NCBI GenBank assembly: GCA_003024785.1
Contig: PUQB01000216.1
Coordinates: 62,001 to 126,000 of the forward strand
Length of the DNA stretch: 64,000 nucleotides
Direction: 5' to 3'
Source of the DNA: Selaginella tamariscina
Taxonomy: Eukaryota; Streptophyta; Lycopodiopsida; Selaginellales; Selaginellaceae
Part shown: positions 1 through 10,836 of the stretch, in pieces
How the letters are laid out: each line of letters starts with the position of its first letter
How positions within the stretch are numbered: the stretch's first letter is position 1
The notes under the pieces: generated by a model
What the model saw: only the letters and a program-made list of their open reading frames with translations
Told to the model about the DNA's origin: nothing
The model's database searches: none
Made by a program: the position numbers and the translations under genes

Positions 1-101
1 GTCTCAGATGATCTTCTGTAATAACTGGATATAGTTTGTGTACTAGTGGCTTCCTTGTTTAGCAGCCTGTAACATTAAGTACAATGTTAATACTTAAGAG
101 T

Positions 102-166
<65 letters not shown>

Positions 167-403
167 TAGTTTATAAGCTGTATATGTGTGTGTGAGTGTG
201 TGTGTATTATCTCTCTCACACACACGCACACACTCATACACACACACACGTGCATATACAGAAGTACCTGTTGGGAATATTGGAGCGGCTTTTTGACGTG
301 ACTCCGTCTAGAGAGGTTTGAGTTGAAAACTCACAGGGAAGTGGTTTACTTAATAAATCAATCAACTGTCACAATATAAATGGTTCAATAATGTTTAGTT
401 GTG

Positions 404-436
<33 letters not shown>

Positions 437-3400
437 ATTACATATACATATATATATACGTACCAGAGAGATATTTAGCGAGGAGAAAGGACTAGTGTTT
501 TCCAATGCCAGTATATGCACCAGCTGTGGCATCTTTCGAATAATATTCTTTGCGGCTTTTAAGAAGAGCTTCGGACCAGTGATAAATCTAACAATTCAAT
601 AAAAAATATTTAAATTAAATGTTTATTAAATACCTATAAAGTATGAACTATACTCTAGCGTGTGTACACATATATAGAGAGAGAGAGAGAGATGAACGCC
701 ACACATATACAAACATTGCTACCTGCAAGACCTGCAAGATGAGGAAGAAACTTGACCAAGACATATACAAGACCAACCTTGACCTAAAGGGTAAAAGGGT
801 CAACACACAAGGGCAAAAGGGTATACAATTCCAAAGAGTCCAAGCTTGAAAATGCGTACAGCTTCCCCTCAAAACGGACGAGCCCTAAATCGGGATCTCC
901 ATGTAAAAGTAAACCTCGATGCTTAGCTATGGCAACGGGACAATACCCAGAATATTCTAGAGAATCTCCATCTTGTAATACATTTCTTGTATAACCTCAT
1001 AGTTCAACAACTCTTGCATGTTCCACCTGTTAAGCTTTAAAACATTAAAATAAAAACCATTTATTAGTTTAAAAATAATATTTAGATATTAATTAACTTA
1101 CATTAGGTCATTTTCATCCCAGTCGACGGTGTAAACCTCTGGGTTTAAGAATGTAGCATAGTTAACTAGGGCGTTTAGTTTTTCCAACCCAGTTGGTTGG
1201 CCATGCACGTAGGTTGAAAATAGGGCTGAGAAGTTAGTGAAAGGAGTGGAACCGCAGATCTCGAATATGCTCGAAGAATCTTTAATTCATCGGCTACAGA
1301 TTTAACCAGCCCTCCTATAGCTTCAAATTGAGGATACACCTGGTACTTAATTATTTTATTTATGCATTTTTAATTTTTAATTTTTATATTATTTATATAT
1401 TTATTGTAACCATACTAACCAGTTCATTAGAAATGCAGTTTCTGGAGCCAATAATCTCGTACAAAGACCTGCATGTGATACGTATACGTACATATATACA
1501 CAAATACATATATACATATACGTATACCTGAGATGCTCACAACACTTGACATCATACTCAGTGACTGTTCCAAATCTTTCACTCAGAAAACCTTGTAATT
1601 CTCCAGCAATGAAAAACTCTGAAGATGGTAAACTACATACTCCAAAATTTATTTTATTTTTTTATTAAACTCAGAAATAAATTTATATATAATATTAATA
1701 TATTAAATAAAAAGTTTTACCTAGCTCATCTCTTAATCTCCATTAAAACATGCCGCATTCCTAGTGTTTCAATGTGAAACTTGATTGCCTCTGCACATCT
1801 TTGAGCCCTTTCGTTACTCTTTTGTAAACAATCCAATCATAACCCGCTCACTTAAACTCTTCATCTCCTCTTTGTAATGTTGAAAAGGAAGCTCAAAATT
1901 TTGTCCACCTCTTCCAGTGACCTATATAAATATATAAAGTATATATTAATAACATATTTATATATTAAATATATAATTATATAAAATTGAATACAGGAAA
2001 TATAAATTTTCATATGAAACTTAATCATCAAACTGTCTCTAGCTACCCGGAAATTAAGTTCTTAATAAATATATATAATATTAATCAAAAAATTATACTA
2101 CTGACTTAAAATGTTTATTCTTTTTTTATAGAAATTATTTTAATAAAGGTTAATCTATTTGTTAGTTAAAACTAAGGACATTCGTGAGTTTAATTATTAC
2201 GAGTTTCACATTATACTAAGATATTTGTTCGGAACAGACAGTAAAAATACTGTACAAGCATATACACATGCATATACATACATACACACATACGTATAAA
2301 CACACATATTGTGTTCTTACTTGTTGAATACACGTATGCCAATTACAACAGCTGCCATCTCTGGAAGTTCTTGCATTTTATCAGTTTTTGGACGATCAAT
2401 CCAAAACAAGCATGTTTTCTGAGGGAATATACTCTCAAATGCAGAACGAATCTCTTGAATACTGGAGAATGGAAGATTTTCTTCGACTTGTTTACTGAAG
2501 TTTAACACATAGTTTAACACTCGGGAATGTAAATCTTCTACTATCTCAAAAGTTTTCTGCACATCATTTATCTGAAAAGAATAATATTTGTATATTAATA
2601 TTAATGAGCAAATTTATTAATATTATATAATTTTAATATTATATATTAAACCTCTACTTCAGTCACACTAGTGCACATATCATTGAAAAGCTTTCTTCTC
2701 TTGTCCATCTCTGTCTCCAAGGCTTTTAGTTCAATGTGCATGGCTGCTTGAGACGTAATCTATGATAAATAAGACGTAAATATTGATTAATATGTTAAAC
2801 TTAATTAATTTAAATAATCGTTATTCACGAATATAAAACATAATATATATATACTACCTGAAGCCGGATTGTTTCTTGAGCAGGGCAGTCTTCCCGACAT
2901 ATAATATGCACACAAGTATCCAGCATTTCCTTATACACGTCTTCAGACATATCTGGCTTGTAACTAAACAAAAATAGTTTAAGAACAAACAAAAATTAAG
3001 CTAATTTAAAATATTATTAATTTAACCATTTATAAACCTTAATAAAACATTACCTCTTTGGAAACTGTAATAAAACTGCTCTTATCTGGAAAAATGCCAA
3101 AATTTCAAACAAGGGAGGCACTTCCTTACAAAATTTAGCATGCCTTTCTCTACAAATCCGTACGACATTTTGAACAGCTCGTAACAGAGAATCCGTACTA
3201 AAGCTAGGCTCGTCTTCTGCGTGTATCGCGAGCTTCTCAAAATTAGATGAAAGTCTCTGCATTTCCTTGGCTACCTCCTGCAGAAATATGGGTTTTCTAT
3301 ATGTGTATACGCGTGTGTGTGTGTGTGAGAGAGAGAAGAGGATTACATATAAAACACTTGCTCTTATACTAAAATACATACATATGCATACACATATGTA

Positions 3401-3517
3401 TAGTACCAAGTCATGAACGCAAGGAACTGTCTCTTTAGATGATGCTTCATGATTACTGGATACCCTCTGGATAATTTGATCAACCATGAGGTGAACAAGA
3501 TTTGAATCTTGCTCCAT
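1..3517 (-). CDS. CFAP206: CFAP206-like ciliary radial-spoke docking protein, multi-exon, frame-broken, 3' end beyond window
   Basis: The protein matches CFAP206/FAP206 along its length; in other organisms this protein docks radial spoke 2 to axonemal doublets, so here it would act in sperm flagella. Exons read on the minus strand at 3517-3407 (start Met), 3277-3054, 2963-2858, 2759-2652, 2571-2321, about 1921-1735, about 1655-1545, about 1480-1436, about 1335-1104, about 1030-840, about 600-460, 365-268 and 66-1. The key blocks are AFESIFPQKTCLFW followed by VVIGIRVFN, then YSGYCPVAIAKHRGLLLHGD, KNIIRKMPQLVHILALENT, and two STQT motifs near the C-terminus. The first five exons join in phase with GT-AG borders. 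From exon 6 leftward at least four one-base frame changes are needed (near 2320, within exon 6, within the 1.1-1.3 kb exon, and near 1000), although the codons on both sides stay conserved. It is either a young pseudogene or consensus error. Family assignment is strong; intactness is doubtful. Confidence 0.82.
101..440. repeat. Microsatellite cluster (TA)n(GA)n, (GT)n, (TG)n
   Basis: (TA)n runs into (GA)n at about 105-160, GT-rich DNA lies at 184-206, and (TG)n lies at 406-434. These fall in the introns of the CFAP206-like gene. Similar compound repeats recur in other introns of the window. Confidence 0.9.
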
Positions 3518-3574
3518 TGCGTGCGTAAACCCTAAGAGACTTTCAAATGCAGAGGACGCGCGAAAATTTTGAAT

Positions 3575-3780
3575 CGACCGCGAACCACGTAAGCGCTCGC
3601 AGGTTCGACCCTAATATATGTTTATATTTAAACGACAATTGACCAAATTATATTTAAACGAGTAAATATACAATTAAATAAATGTAAAATGTAAGGACTC
3701 CGAAGTCAATACTGCCGCGAGCCACGCAAGCCCTAACTGTAAAGTCAACGCTCGCCCGTGCAGGTTCGAACCCATAGACA
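3575..3780 (+). repeat. Two tRNA T-arm-like relics between CFAP206 and TSPO
   Basis: Two short segments (about 3577-3612 and 3715-3772) end in GCAGGTTCGA followed by CCC, the classic T-arm/B-box. Each is preceded by a related CGCGARCCACG-type stretch. No acceptor stem or anticodon arm can be folded, so they look like tRNA-derived (SINE-like) scraps lying in the CFAP206 upstream region and TSPO 3' flank. Confidence 0.4.
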
Positions 3781-3877
3781 CGATCGAACACAAATTTCTC
3801 ATTCAAAATTATTGAAAAGATACACATGTTAAGCGTAGACATATCTATACAAAAGCTGACACACACGCACGAACGCG

Positions 3878-4522
3878 CTACTCGTGGTGTACATGAGGAA
3901 TATCACGAACCATCTCCTTGGGTATAACCGGCCCGCCTTGGGCCCCGCCAGACCCATTCATGTACCAGATTGACACGTTCAACAGCGCCGCAAAGATCAC
4001 CCAGGAAAGATAGACCTGCATCAGATTGGCTGCCACCTGGTTAGCCGGCTTGAACGCAAAGATGCACGCCACGACGACGATGGCGAGGAGGGCAATGTCA
4101 GCGAGTGCCAACAGGGGACTGTGGAACTTGAAGAACGCGGTCGACCAGAAGAGATTCAACGCCAACTGCACCGAGTACAGTACAAGAGGGTACGACTGGC
4201 GTGCCCATCCACCATTCGTCCATACCAGCCACGACGCGAGTCCCATCAAGGGGTATATAACACTCCAGACGGCACCGAACGCCCAGCCGGGAGGAGTCCA
4301 CGACGGCTTCTTAAGACCGGCATACCAGCTATCCGGTGACGAAACGAATCCCTGGAGAGTACCGAGCACGAACGGTACTCCCACTGCAATCGCCAGTGAC
4401 CTCCACGCCTGCTTCGGCTGCCTCCGCATCGGATTCTTACCGTGGTACTTCTCCTCGGCAGCATCGGTCATCGTATCCTCCTTGCTGTCCGCCGCCTTCT
4501 TGTAGACATTCTCGGATTCCAT
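3878..4522 (-). CDS. TSPO: TSPO/MBR family tryptophan-rich sensory protein
   Basis: This is a single-exon protein of 214 aa. TSPO proteins are five-helix membrane proteins that bind porphyrin, heme and cholesterol; the plant forms sit in ER/Golgi membranes and are stress- and ABA-induced. A hydrophilic N-terminal extension of about 40 residues, typical of plant TSPO, precedes five hydrophobic segments at about 43-60, 81-101, 111-133, 137-157 and 164-188. Family signatures are WYAGLKKPSWTPPGW (66-80), PLMGLASWLVW (91-101) and NLFWSTAFF (123-131). The C-terminus is His-rich (HVHHE). The start is the first Met of the frame. No breaks are seen. The segment is distinctly more GC-rich than its flanks, as expected for real coding DNA here. 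Overlapping ORFs on both strands at 4026-4822 are shadows of it. Confidence 0.96.
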   Translation of the reverse strand: MESENVYKKAADSKEDTMTDAAEEKYHGKNPMRRQPKQAWRSLAIAVGVPFVLGTLQGFVSSPDSWYAGLKKPSWTPPGWAFGAVWSVIYPLMGLASWLVWTNGGWARQSYPLVLYSVQLALNLFWSTAFFKFHSPLLALADIALLAIVVVACIFAFKPANQVAANLMQVYLSWVIFAALLNVSIWYMNGSGGAQGGPVIPKEMVRDIPHVHHE

Positions 4523-4914
4523 CCTCAGATCACAACAGGAAAACCAAAGCTACAGAACAATGTACGCTCCAGTGATAGGCGAATGCGGGTGTATATTGGG
4601 AAAAGGTGACAGGTGGCTGCCTTGCATTAGGTTACACGTGGTGGATTGTGAGGCTCTAGCCAATGAGATGGCACCAGCGGGATTATTGATATGGATCAGG
4701 GTTTTCTTTGTAAAGCCATGTGTAACCATAAAAAAAACAGCTGTCTCTGTCGGTGAAAACGTAAAATCCATGTAAAAACCATATGCGATGCCACGTCTAG
4801 AAGCTCCTAGAACTAAGTACAAACGTGTCTATATGTGTATACACGTACAAATGTATAAGAGTTTAATTTCATATAAATGTACTCGAAACTTAATTAAGGC
4901 ATATTCTTTAAAGG

Positions 4915-4990
4915 TTTGTCAGCAGAAGGATTCGAACCTGTGAGGGCCTAACCCACAGGGTTCATCTCATCCATTAGATTTATGAACTGT
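4915..4990 (-). repeat. tRNA-like relic with intact T-arm
   Basis: Read on the minus strand, the segment contains CACAGGTTCGAATCCTTCTG preceded by a G/C-rich variable-arm-like stretch (GGCCCTCA). The end resembles the tRNA-Ser 3' half seen at 29.6 kb, but the anticodon and D arms do not fold. It is a tRNA pseudogene or SINE head. Confidence 0.4.
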
Positions 4991-5399
4991 CTATTGGAAC
5001 TGTGCGTATCTTATTCACTTGTGTATTAACGTACATCCTTTGTGGGTAACATCTACCTTATTCCTAGCTCCTTATCATCTCTCTGCTCATCCTCCCTGTC
5101 TTACCACATCAAGCATGCCACATCACCTATATTCGCCATGCTGCATCTAAGGACGCATCACCCTCCAGAAACCAGAAAGAGAGTCAGCTGCTCTTGTCTG
5201 CTTTACACAGCCTCAACGAGGACAACCAACATATTATCGCTCGCGTACTCTTGGGAGTCCTCACCAACCGCCAAGTGCAGGCAGCCATTGTTCTTCATAT
5301 ACCCGATATTCACCTATGTCGCACGTAGCCCGTGCTTCCTCATAAGATGCCGCCACCAAGGACACCAACGTTACCCACAAACACGCTAGGGTCCGATGT

Positions 5400-6040
5400 A
5401 AACCCCACCTGTGCCCTTGAAACATTTTCGGCATTTCTGGCTCTCCAGATCATCCATAATGTGGACCCCGGAAAAGGTACCATTGGTTCAACCATAAACT
5501 AGGCGATTCCTCCATGATCACCTGTGTTTTGCATGGATCAAAAACCGGTCTCTCCTCCAGTCTCCCTGGAGCGCTCCATACTCCTGCAGACACTCGTACA
5601 TGCACAACATGCTCTCCTAAGCAAGCTGTCTCCCATCCTATTGTTGCATCCTCTACCCTGCTCAACCGCTGCACCAGTGCCATGGTACGGTACCATACAG
5701 CCCTTGCTGCTCAACAGCCCCACAAGCAATGCCTTTCCGTCTCAACCAGCCCGCAGCACATACACAAATTGCTGAGCAATCCCATGATGTTAGCACACTG
5801 TCCTGCAACAACATCCACATAAACATTTTGATTTCACTCGACCAAGACCTATCCAAAGTTCTTGTCCAAATGACCATGCAAGTGACTGTGGAAGGCCACC
5901 CGGCACATATGTTCTTCCAATTTAGAAGGCGCACGAGGCCCACTAAATGTCTCTCGGGTGCAAGCTCCAAAACAACTTGAAGTCCACAGGGTGCATAGGA
6001 GAAACGGTGCTTGGCATCCGAGCTTGTCTTCACCAGTGCA
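5400..6040 (-). mobile_element. LINE relic: reverse-transcriptase zinc-binding (zf-RVT) C-terminal domain
   Basis: The minus-strand translation gives the plant LINE zf-RVT pattern in pieces: KIKMFMWMLLQDSVLTSWD, then C-x2-C-G-x-VETERHCLWGC, then ARAVWYRTMALVQRL. In LINEs this zinc domain follows the reverse transcriptase. The frame changes at least twice and no RT core is present, so only the tail of a 5'-truncated, dead copy remains. The segment is clearly richer in GC than the DNA around it. The plus-strand ORFs at 5042-5389 and 5514-5822 are shadows. Confidence 0.5.
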
Positions 6041-6238
6041 ACAAGGCGTAGTCATTTTCACCGGCAACTCAAAATTAACATTTATCATGGTTAAAATTAA
6101 CATTTATAAAGGAGCTGCACGTGGAACTGCTTCCATTTGACCTATTTACAGTCTAAACCCTAAATCTTAAACCTTAAACCAGAACCTGCCATGACTTCAT
6201 TTTTTTCCTACTCTACATGAAATCAAGTTTTGTATTAC

Positions 6239-6440
6239 CTGGATTGGTCACTTCCTTAACGACTGCACTTATTCCTTCTCCATTCAACGCTTCTCCTATA
6301 ATAATCAAGGCAGAAGATATATACGAGAGAGATTACAAGGTAATACCTTGTTGTGGGACTTCTCTTGCCCATGTACCACAGGCAATTGCAGTCACGAAAA
6401 GCACAAGCACAAGCACAAGAGAGTTTGTTGCTCTCACCAC
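6239..6440 (-). pseudogene. Knottin precursor pseudogene, copy A (signal and propeptide exons only)
   Basis: Exon 1 (6440-6347) and exon 2 (6295-6239) match the intact copy at 15.1-15.5 kb in sequence, splice sites and exon lengths (94 and 57 nt). Exon 1 keeps the hydrophobic signal (LVLVLVLFVTAIACGTWA) but its start codon is GTG. Exon 2 reads EALNGEGISAVVKEVTNP. No cysteine-knot exon is found to the left; the match fades at about 6200. It appears to be a dead copy that lost its start codon and its mature peptide. Confidence 0.65.
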
Positions 6441-6579
6441 AACGTTTTGGCAATCACCAAAACTTCATAAAATCATCACACTTGACCTGTAAAGTCCAGA
6501 CGAACATTTATGACGACCACGGAGGATAATAAATATATACGATGGAGTTCACTATAGCAAAGTAGAGTTGCAGCCCAAA

Positions 6580-6790
6580 GGAGAGACAGGATTGCAACTA
6601 TTCATACTGCATTCCACTAACCTGTGTATATATACACGACTAACCATCCCGAGCTGTCTACTGTATCCTTGTGTATCCCGTGGGCTGTATACTGTATTAT
6701 TTGACTTGCCAGTCAAATAATACAGTATACAGCCCATGGTTAGTCGAATATATATATATATTATATAGGCTATCAATATATTCTCTAATT
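6580..6790 (-). promoter_or_regulatory. Promoter/leader unit of knottin copy A, with fold-back
   Basis: This is the same unit that repeats upstream of the other two knottin copies (shared blocks CGACTAACCATCC and GGGCTGTATACTGTATTA). In this copy the second block has been inverted-duplicated into a perfect hairpin at 6681-6736. Confidence 0.55.
6681..6736. repeat. Perfect 26-bp inverted repeat with 4-nt loop
   Basis: The left arm is 6681-6706, the loop TGCC is 6707-6710, and the right arm is 6711-6736. The arms are exact reverse complements. The other copies of this repeat family contain only the left arm, so the right arm is new. Confidence 0.95.
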
Positions 6791-7036
6791 ATATATCAAT
6801 TTATATTATATTAATCATAGTATCTTAATTCAATATAAAGAATATGCTTGATTTGCTAAATTTATATTATCAAATTTTTTAACTATATACAAACTATATA
6901 TATTCTCTAAGTATTTAGTATTTCATATTATATTCATTCTAGAATGATTGAGTATCTAATGTAATTTCATATAAAGAATATGTAAGATAATATAATTTAC
7001 TGTATAATAATTATAGGTAAACTTTCTCTTTATGTT

Positions 7037-7520
7037 CTAGATAGTGGTTTTAGAGGCAGCGGTTTTGGGTTCTTCAGTATGTAAAACGGCCGTAGATCAA
7101 GGGTTCGAAGTATTAAGCCTTAGTAGGTGATTTTTCCTATTTCACACACAGACATATATATGGTAATATGTCTTATCCTATATACGGTTTTTTTTATAAT
7201 ATACAGATCTGGGAAACCTTCATACAGTGATTCCTGGGTGGATCAAGTACTTTGGATTACAGGTGATAGTTTTATTTTATACATAATACTAAATGACAAT
7301 AAAACTATATAATATAAATTTCTACTTAAATTTAACTAATTACAGGCAATGTGTTTTATGCGGATTGGAATGCTTTGTTGAAGGAGGCGACAGCAGTGGT
7401 GTCTACAATTGTGGTTTTGGAACTAATGAAGAAATGGCTAAACTAAATGGTGAAGCTAATATCTTGCTGTTCAGGCTGCAAGCAAAGCAGGTTTAGAGCG
7501 ACTATAACATGAATTATCTA
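7037..7520 (+). pseudogene. Pseudogene of plant NAD(P)-binding Rossmann-fold protein (extended/atypical SDR, At5g10730-like)
   Basis: Three blocks line up with the N-terminal half of the plant NAD(P)-binding family in which a GGxGFxGS motif is followed by xGxxVxSLSRSG. Block 1 (about 7040-7123) reads SSVCKTAVDQGFEVLSLS; block 2 (7207-7260) reads SGKPSYSDSWVDQVLWITG; block 3 (about 7346-7500) reads NVFYADWNALLKEATAVVST, then GFGTNEEMAKLNGEAN, then AVQAASKAGLERL. Blocks 2 and 3 join in phase across a GT-AG intron. The dinucleotide-binding glycine loop is scrambled by a one-base and a two-base loss near 7060-7073. Block 3 changes frame twice (about 7405 and 7463). The C-terminal half is missing. 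It is a decayed host gene fragment. Confidence 0.75.
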
Positions 7521-7599
7521 TACTGGCTTTATGTGTAATACATATATACCATACATACACAAAGTATATGTCCTACTATGTATGTGTGTTTGAGCTACA

Positions 7600-7600
7600 C

Positions 7601-7688
<88 letters not shown>

Positions 7689-7690
7689 CT
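7600..7690. repeat. Compound microsatellite (CT)n(AT)n
   Basis: About 50 bases of CT repeat run directly into about 25 bases of AT repeat. Confidence 0.95.
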
Positions 7691-7764
7691 ATATAACTTA
7701 CATGTATAGGCACATATACATACATACACAATGTTTGTATATGTTTACATGTATTTTCCTTTAC

Positions 7765-8740
7765 AGGAGCTTTGTCCAAACTGCTGCTCCTGTGACAGCA
7801 CACACACTACACACACACATTACACACACACACACACACACATAAAGTTATACATAATGTTATGTATATCAATATTAAACAACGTAGTTAAGTTTTAAAG
7901 AAATGACACTTTTATATCTGTTACTTCCTCTTTCGTCCTAAACCGGTTGTTCTACCTGTATAATGACAAGGTTAATCTCTCTCTCTTCCATCCTATGCAT
8001 TTGTATTATTATATATAACATATTAGTATATTAAATAATATATATAATGCATACATGGAGCTGTTACGTGAGCACCCTCGTGTTCTATTCTGTTTGAACC
8101 AAATTTCAAATAAAATACTATGTGCAAATTTCTTCTATGTATATTTAAGATTATTAATAAAATAGTTATTTAATTTATATTATCAAAATTTTTAATATAT
8201 ACAAACTACATATATATATATTCTCTATTATATTAATCTTCTCGAAAGATTGAATATATAATGTAATTTCATTATGTAAGAAAGATTTATCTACTTGATT
8301 CATTTCCAAATCTTCTAAAACAAGTTTTCCCTTATATATATAAAACAGGCTAGTAACATGCAGTATCAATATATTCTCTAATTATTTATTAATTCATATT
8401 ATATTAATGTACTTTCAATATAAAGATATATTGTACTTTCAATATTTGATTTGACATAGAGATTTAGATTTAAATTAATTAAAATCAAATTAAAAAGTTG
8501 ATACAACATATAAATACTTGACTATGATTATTATGTATTGTATATGTATGGTTAAATTAAATATATTAACACTTATTAATAATGAAATATGTTTTTTTTA
8601 ACTTATGATGCAGCTGATCCGTAAATCATGGTCGTAACCAGAACGATAGACGGCAAAGACACCTACAATTAACCAGCTAACTTGGGCTGTTGAAACATTA
8701 TAAATTAAGTTTACGTGTTAATGCTAAAAAATGTTATACT
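7765..8740. repeat. Inverted, rearranged copy of the knottin-locus flank
   Basis: 7765-7990 (GAGCTTTGTCCAAACTGCTG block, then the CCTAAACCGGTTGTTCTACC block) reappears in reverse complement at about 16060-16285. 8140-8460 is a plus-strand version of the knottin promoter unit (AACAGGCTAGTAACATGCAG), and 8440-8740 is the reverse complement of about 14640-14900. The segment is therefore an inverted relative of the region around the intact knottin gene. Confidence 0.6.
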
Positions 8741-10555
8741 TAAAGATTAAATAATTATTCTACTTCTTACCCGTATCCTAATACGGGATCATATGTTTTA
8801 GGGTAAGTTTATTTATAATATAATCATTTCCCGATGTCCTTACCATTGATAAACATTTCCATCCTAGCTGTTGAGAATGAATATGTTTGTTAATGTTAAA
8901 GTCGTCATTGGTGCTGAGGATGTTTTAGCAACTTATCTTCCATGTCGAGGATGATGTTTGTTAATTTAAGAAGATTAGACTAATCTTTATTCATATCTTT
9001 ATATACGATGGAGGAGAGGGAAAATGTGAAACAAGTTAGGAAAGAAAGGTTATACAATGATAAACAAGATAAAGTAGGATGTGTGAAATCATTAATGATA
9101 ACTTTGGACATGTAATTCTCCATAGTTGATAAGAAATTCAACGGATGGAATTCATAGAGAAGGTGACACAATTTTATTGGTTGGACGAAGAAAACAAAAA
9201 TTTAAGACTAAAAAAATTGGACCACTTTAGCCCGATTTCCACTGATGGTTAAAAACAAGGGTCGTGAGTTCAAAATAAAGGTTGTGCAAACCATGTTTGA
9301 CTTTACTAAAAAAACTTTAACAATATTAAAATCAAATGAGTTAACATCAATTTCAACCCATGCCTATATGTCAAGTGGATGTATTTTTAAGTTGTTAAGT
9401 TATGCAAAGCATCATCTGCCCAGTTTTTTAAGTAACGCTGTTTATACATGTACTAACATGTTAGAGGTAAACAATGTAAAGAAGAGTGTTGTAAATATAT
9501 GTAAACGCAAGATACATACATGAATATACGCACCTGTAGAAGTATAGTCGCATTAAATCTGCTAAAAAGTTTATCATGCTTTGATTGGGGGTATGGAGAG
9601 AATTATGGATAAAATCACTATTTGATTCTAAATTTTTTTAAATAAAATTAGAAAAAAATCATTACATTTCTCTTGGTACCTGTACATTTTGATAGTCTTT
9701 AATATATTAAAAAAGGACACGAGGGATCTCTTTCATTAAATAGCATGTAGAATGTTGCTAAGGTAAGCATTAAGCTAAGTGTATTTCTATTTATAATCTT
9801 ATTAAATATTTTTATTTGATAGGTTTGGCAAATTTGATAAACATTTCTCATCTCTCTCATCATTAATGGTTGCCAATGACAGGGTACAAATACATTTGCA
9901 TTCAATGACAAGTTGAAGCTGAGGTTCCCTCTTGCATAATAGACGACGAGGTTAACGAGGGGCCACTGTACTTAGATCTAGATATTTTTTTCTTAGGATG
10001 AGATGAATTTTTTCAACAATATGCATGTGCCATTTGGTCTTAAAGGGAAGGTTGCAAAGGGCAAAAAAGTGCTATTTCAAGCTAGAGGATAATGACGCTG
10101 ACCACCAACAAACAATAATCATTGACAATGAGCTTCTTCCCTTTGCTTGATTTTGATGAGGAGTCTAGTGTTTTAAGACTTATGTCATGTGACATTGCAT
10201 TTCTCGAAGTGTTCATTCTAGGAGTGAGATGTGGGCTAGGTTATATGAATTTTACTTAGTCACCAAGGAAAGTACTCAATATGGTTGCATCGTCCTCCTC
10301 TAACAATCAAGTAGAAGGATTTAGGAACGTAGTGTACTAGCTCATATTTGGTGATTTTTTGTCAAGAAGGGGGATCCTAACCTTGCTACGAACTTACTGA
10401 CAATAAGAAGAGTAGTGTGTGATATGTACATGGCCAAACATGGGTATATCGTTATGATTTGTAGAAGGGAATGATGAGGCTCAATGCTCAAACTAAGTTC
10501 TGCATATTATAGAATATTTATTGTTGAACTCAGACAAAACTGGTTGGGGATATGA
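8740..10555. other. AT-rich accessory DNA with degenerate ORFs
   Basis: No confident gene is present. A 92-aa ORF at 9245-9523 (plus) and broken coding-like stretches at about 10040-10540 (for example DEESSVLRLMSCDIAFLEVF) suggest remnants of an unidentified transposon protein. Two copies of a 20-bp near-palindrome occur at 8860 and 8903. Confidence 0.35.
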
Positions 10556-10588
10556 TGTGAGTGTTAAGGTATGTAATTTATTCTTAGC

Positions 10589-10771
10589 ACTTAAGGTGAA
10601 TATGATGTCCACTTTGTAGCCTTCACCATCCTCAATGCCGAGGATGGAGGGGTGCTGAAGATGCAGAGTGCCTCTTCAAAACAAAGGAAAATGTTCATAA
10701 TTCGGCCTCCCTCCATCCTTAGGATTGAGGATGATGGAGGTTATAAAGTGGGCAACATATTCACCTTAAGT
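10589..10771. mobile_element. MITE-like hairpin element, copy 1
   Basis: Terminal inverted repeats of about 33 bp (ACTTAAGGTGAATATGATG outward, with CCACTTTRTAGCC inside) enclose about 115 bp. The whole element of about 183 bp can fold into one hairpin, and its arms hold two copies of the dispersed CATCCT...AGGATG motif. No coding capacity. A second copy is at 23269-23451 and a right-end fragment at about 11195-11232. Confidence 0.6.
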
Positions 10772-10836
10772 ACCCACAACTTACGATGCTATTCCTCTTC
10801 AATGATGATTTGATGTACCTTACACGCAAATTGTAA

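Noticed and set aside
643-872. Overlapping ORFs on both strands near 650-870
   Set aside because: They overlap the CFAP206 exon region; part of the frame is microsatellite-coded (Arg-Glu repeats).
4026-4822. Several 60-160 aa ORFs antisense or out of frame to TSPO
   Set aside because: Shadow frames produced by the GC-rich TSPO coding sequence; no domain and wrong codon use.
5042-5980. Plus-strand ORFs of 80-115 aa
   Set aside because: They lie antisense to the LINE zinc-domain relic and show no family features.
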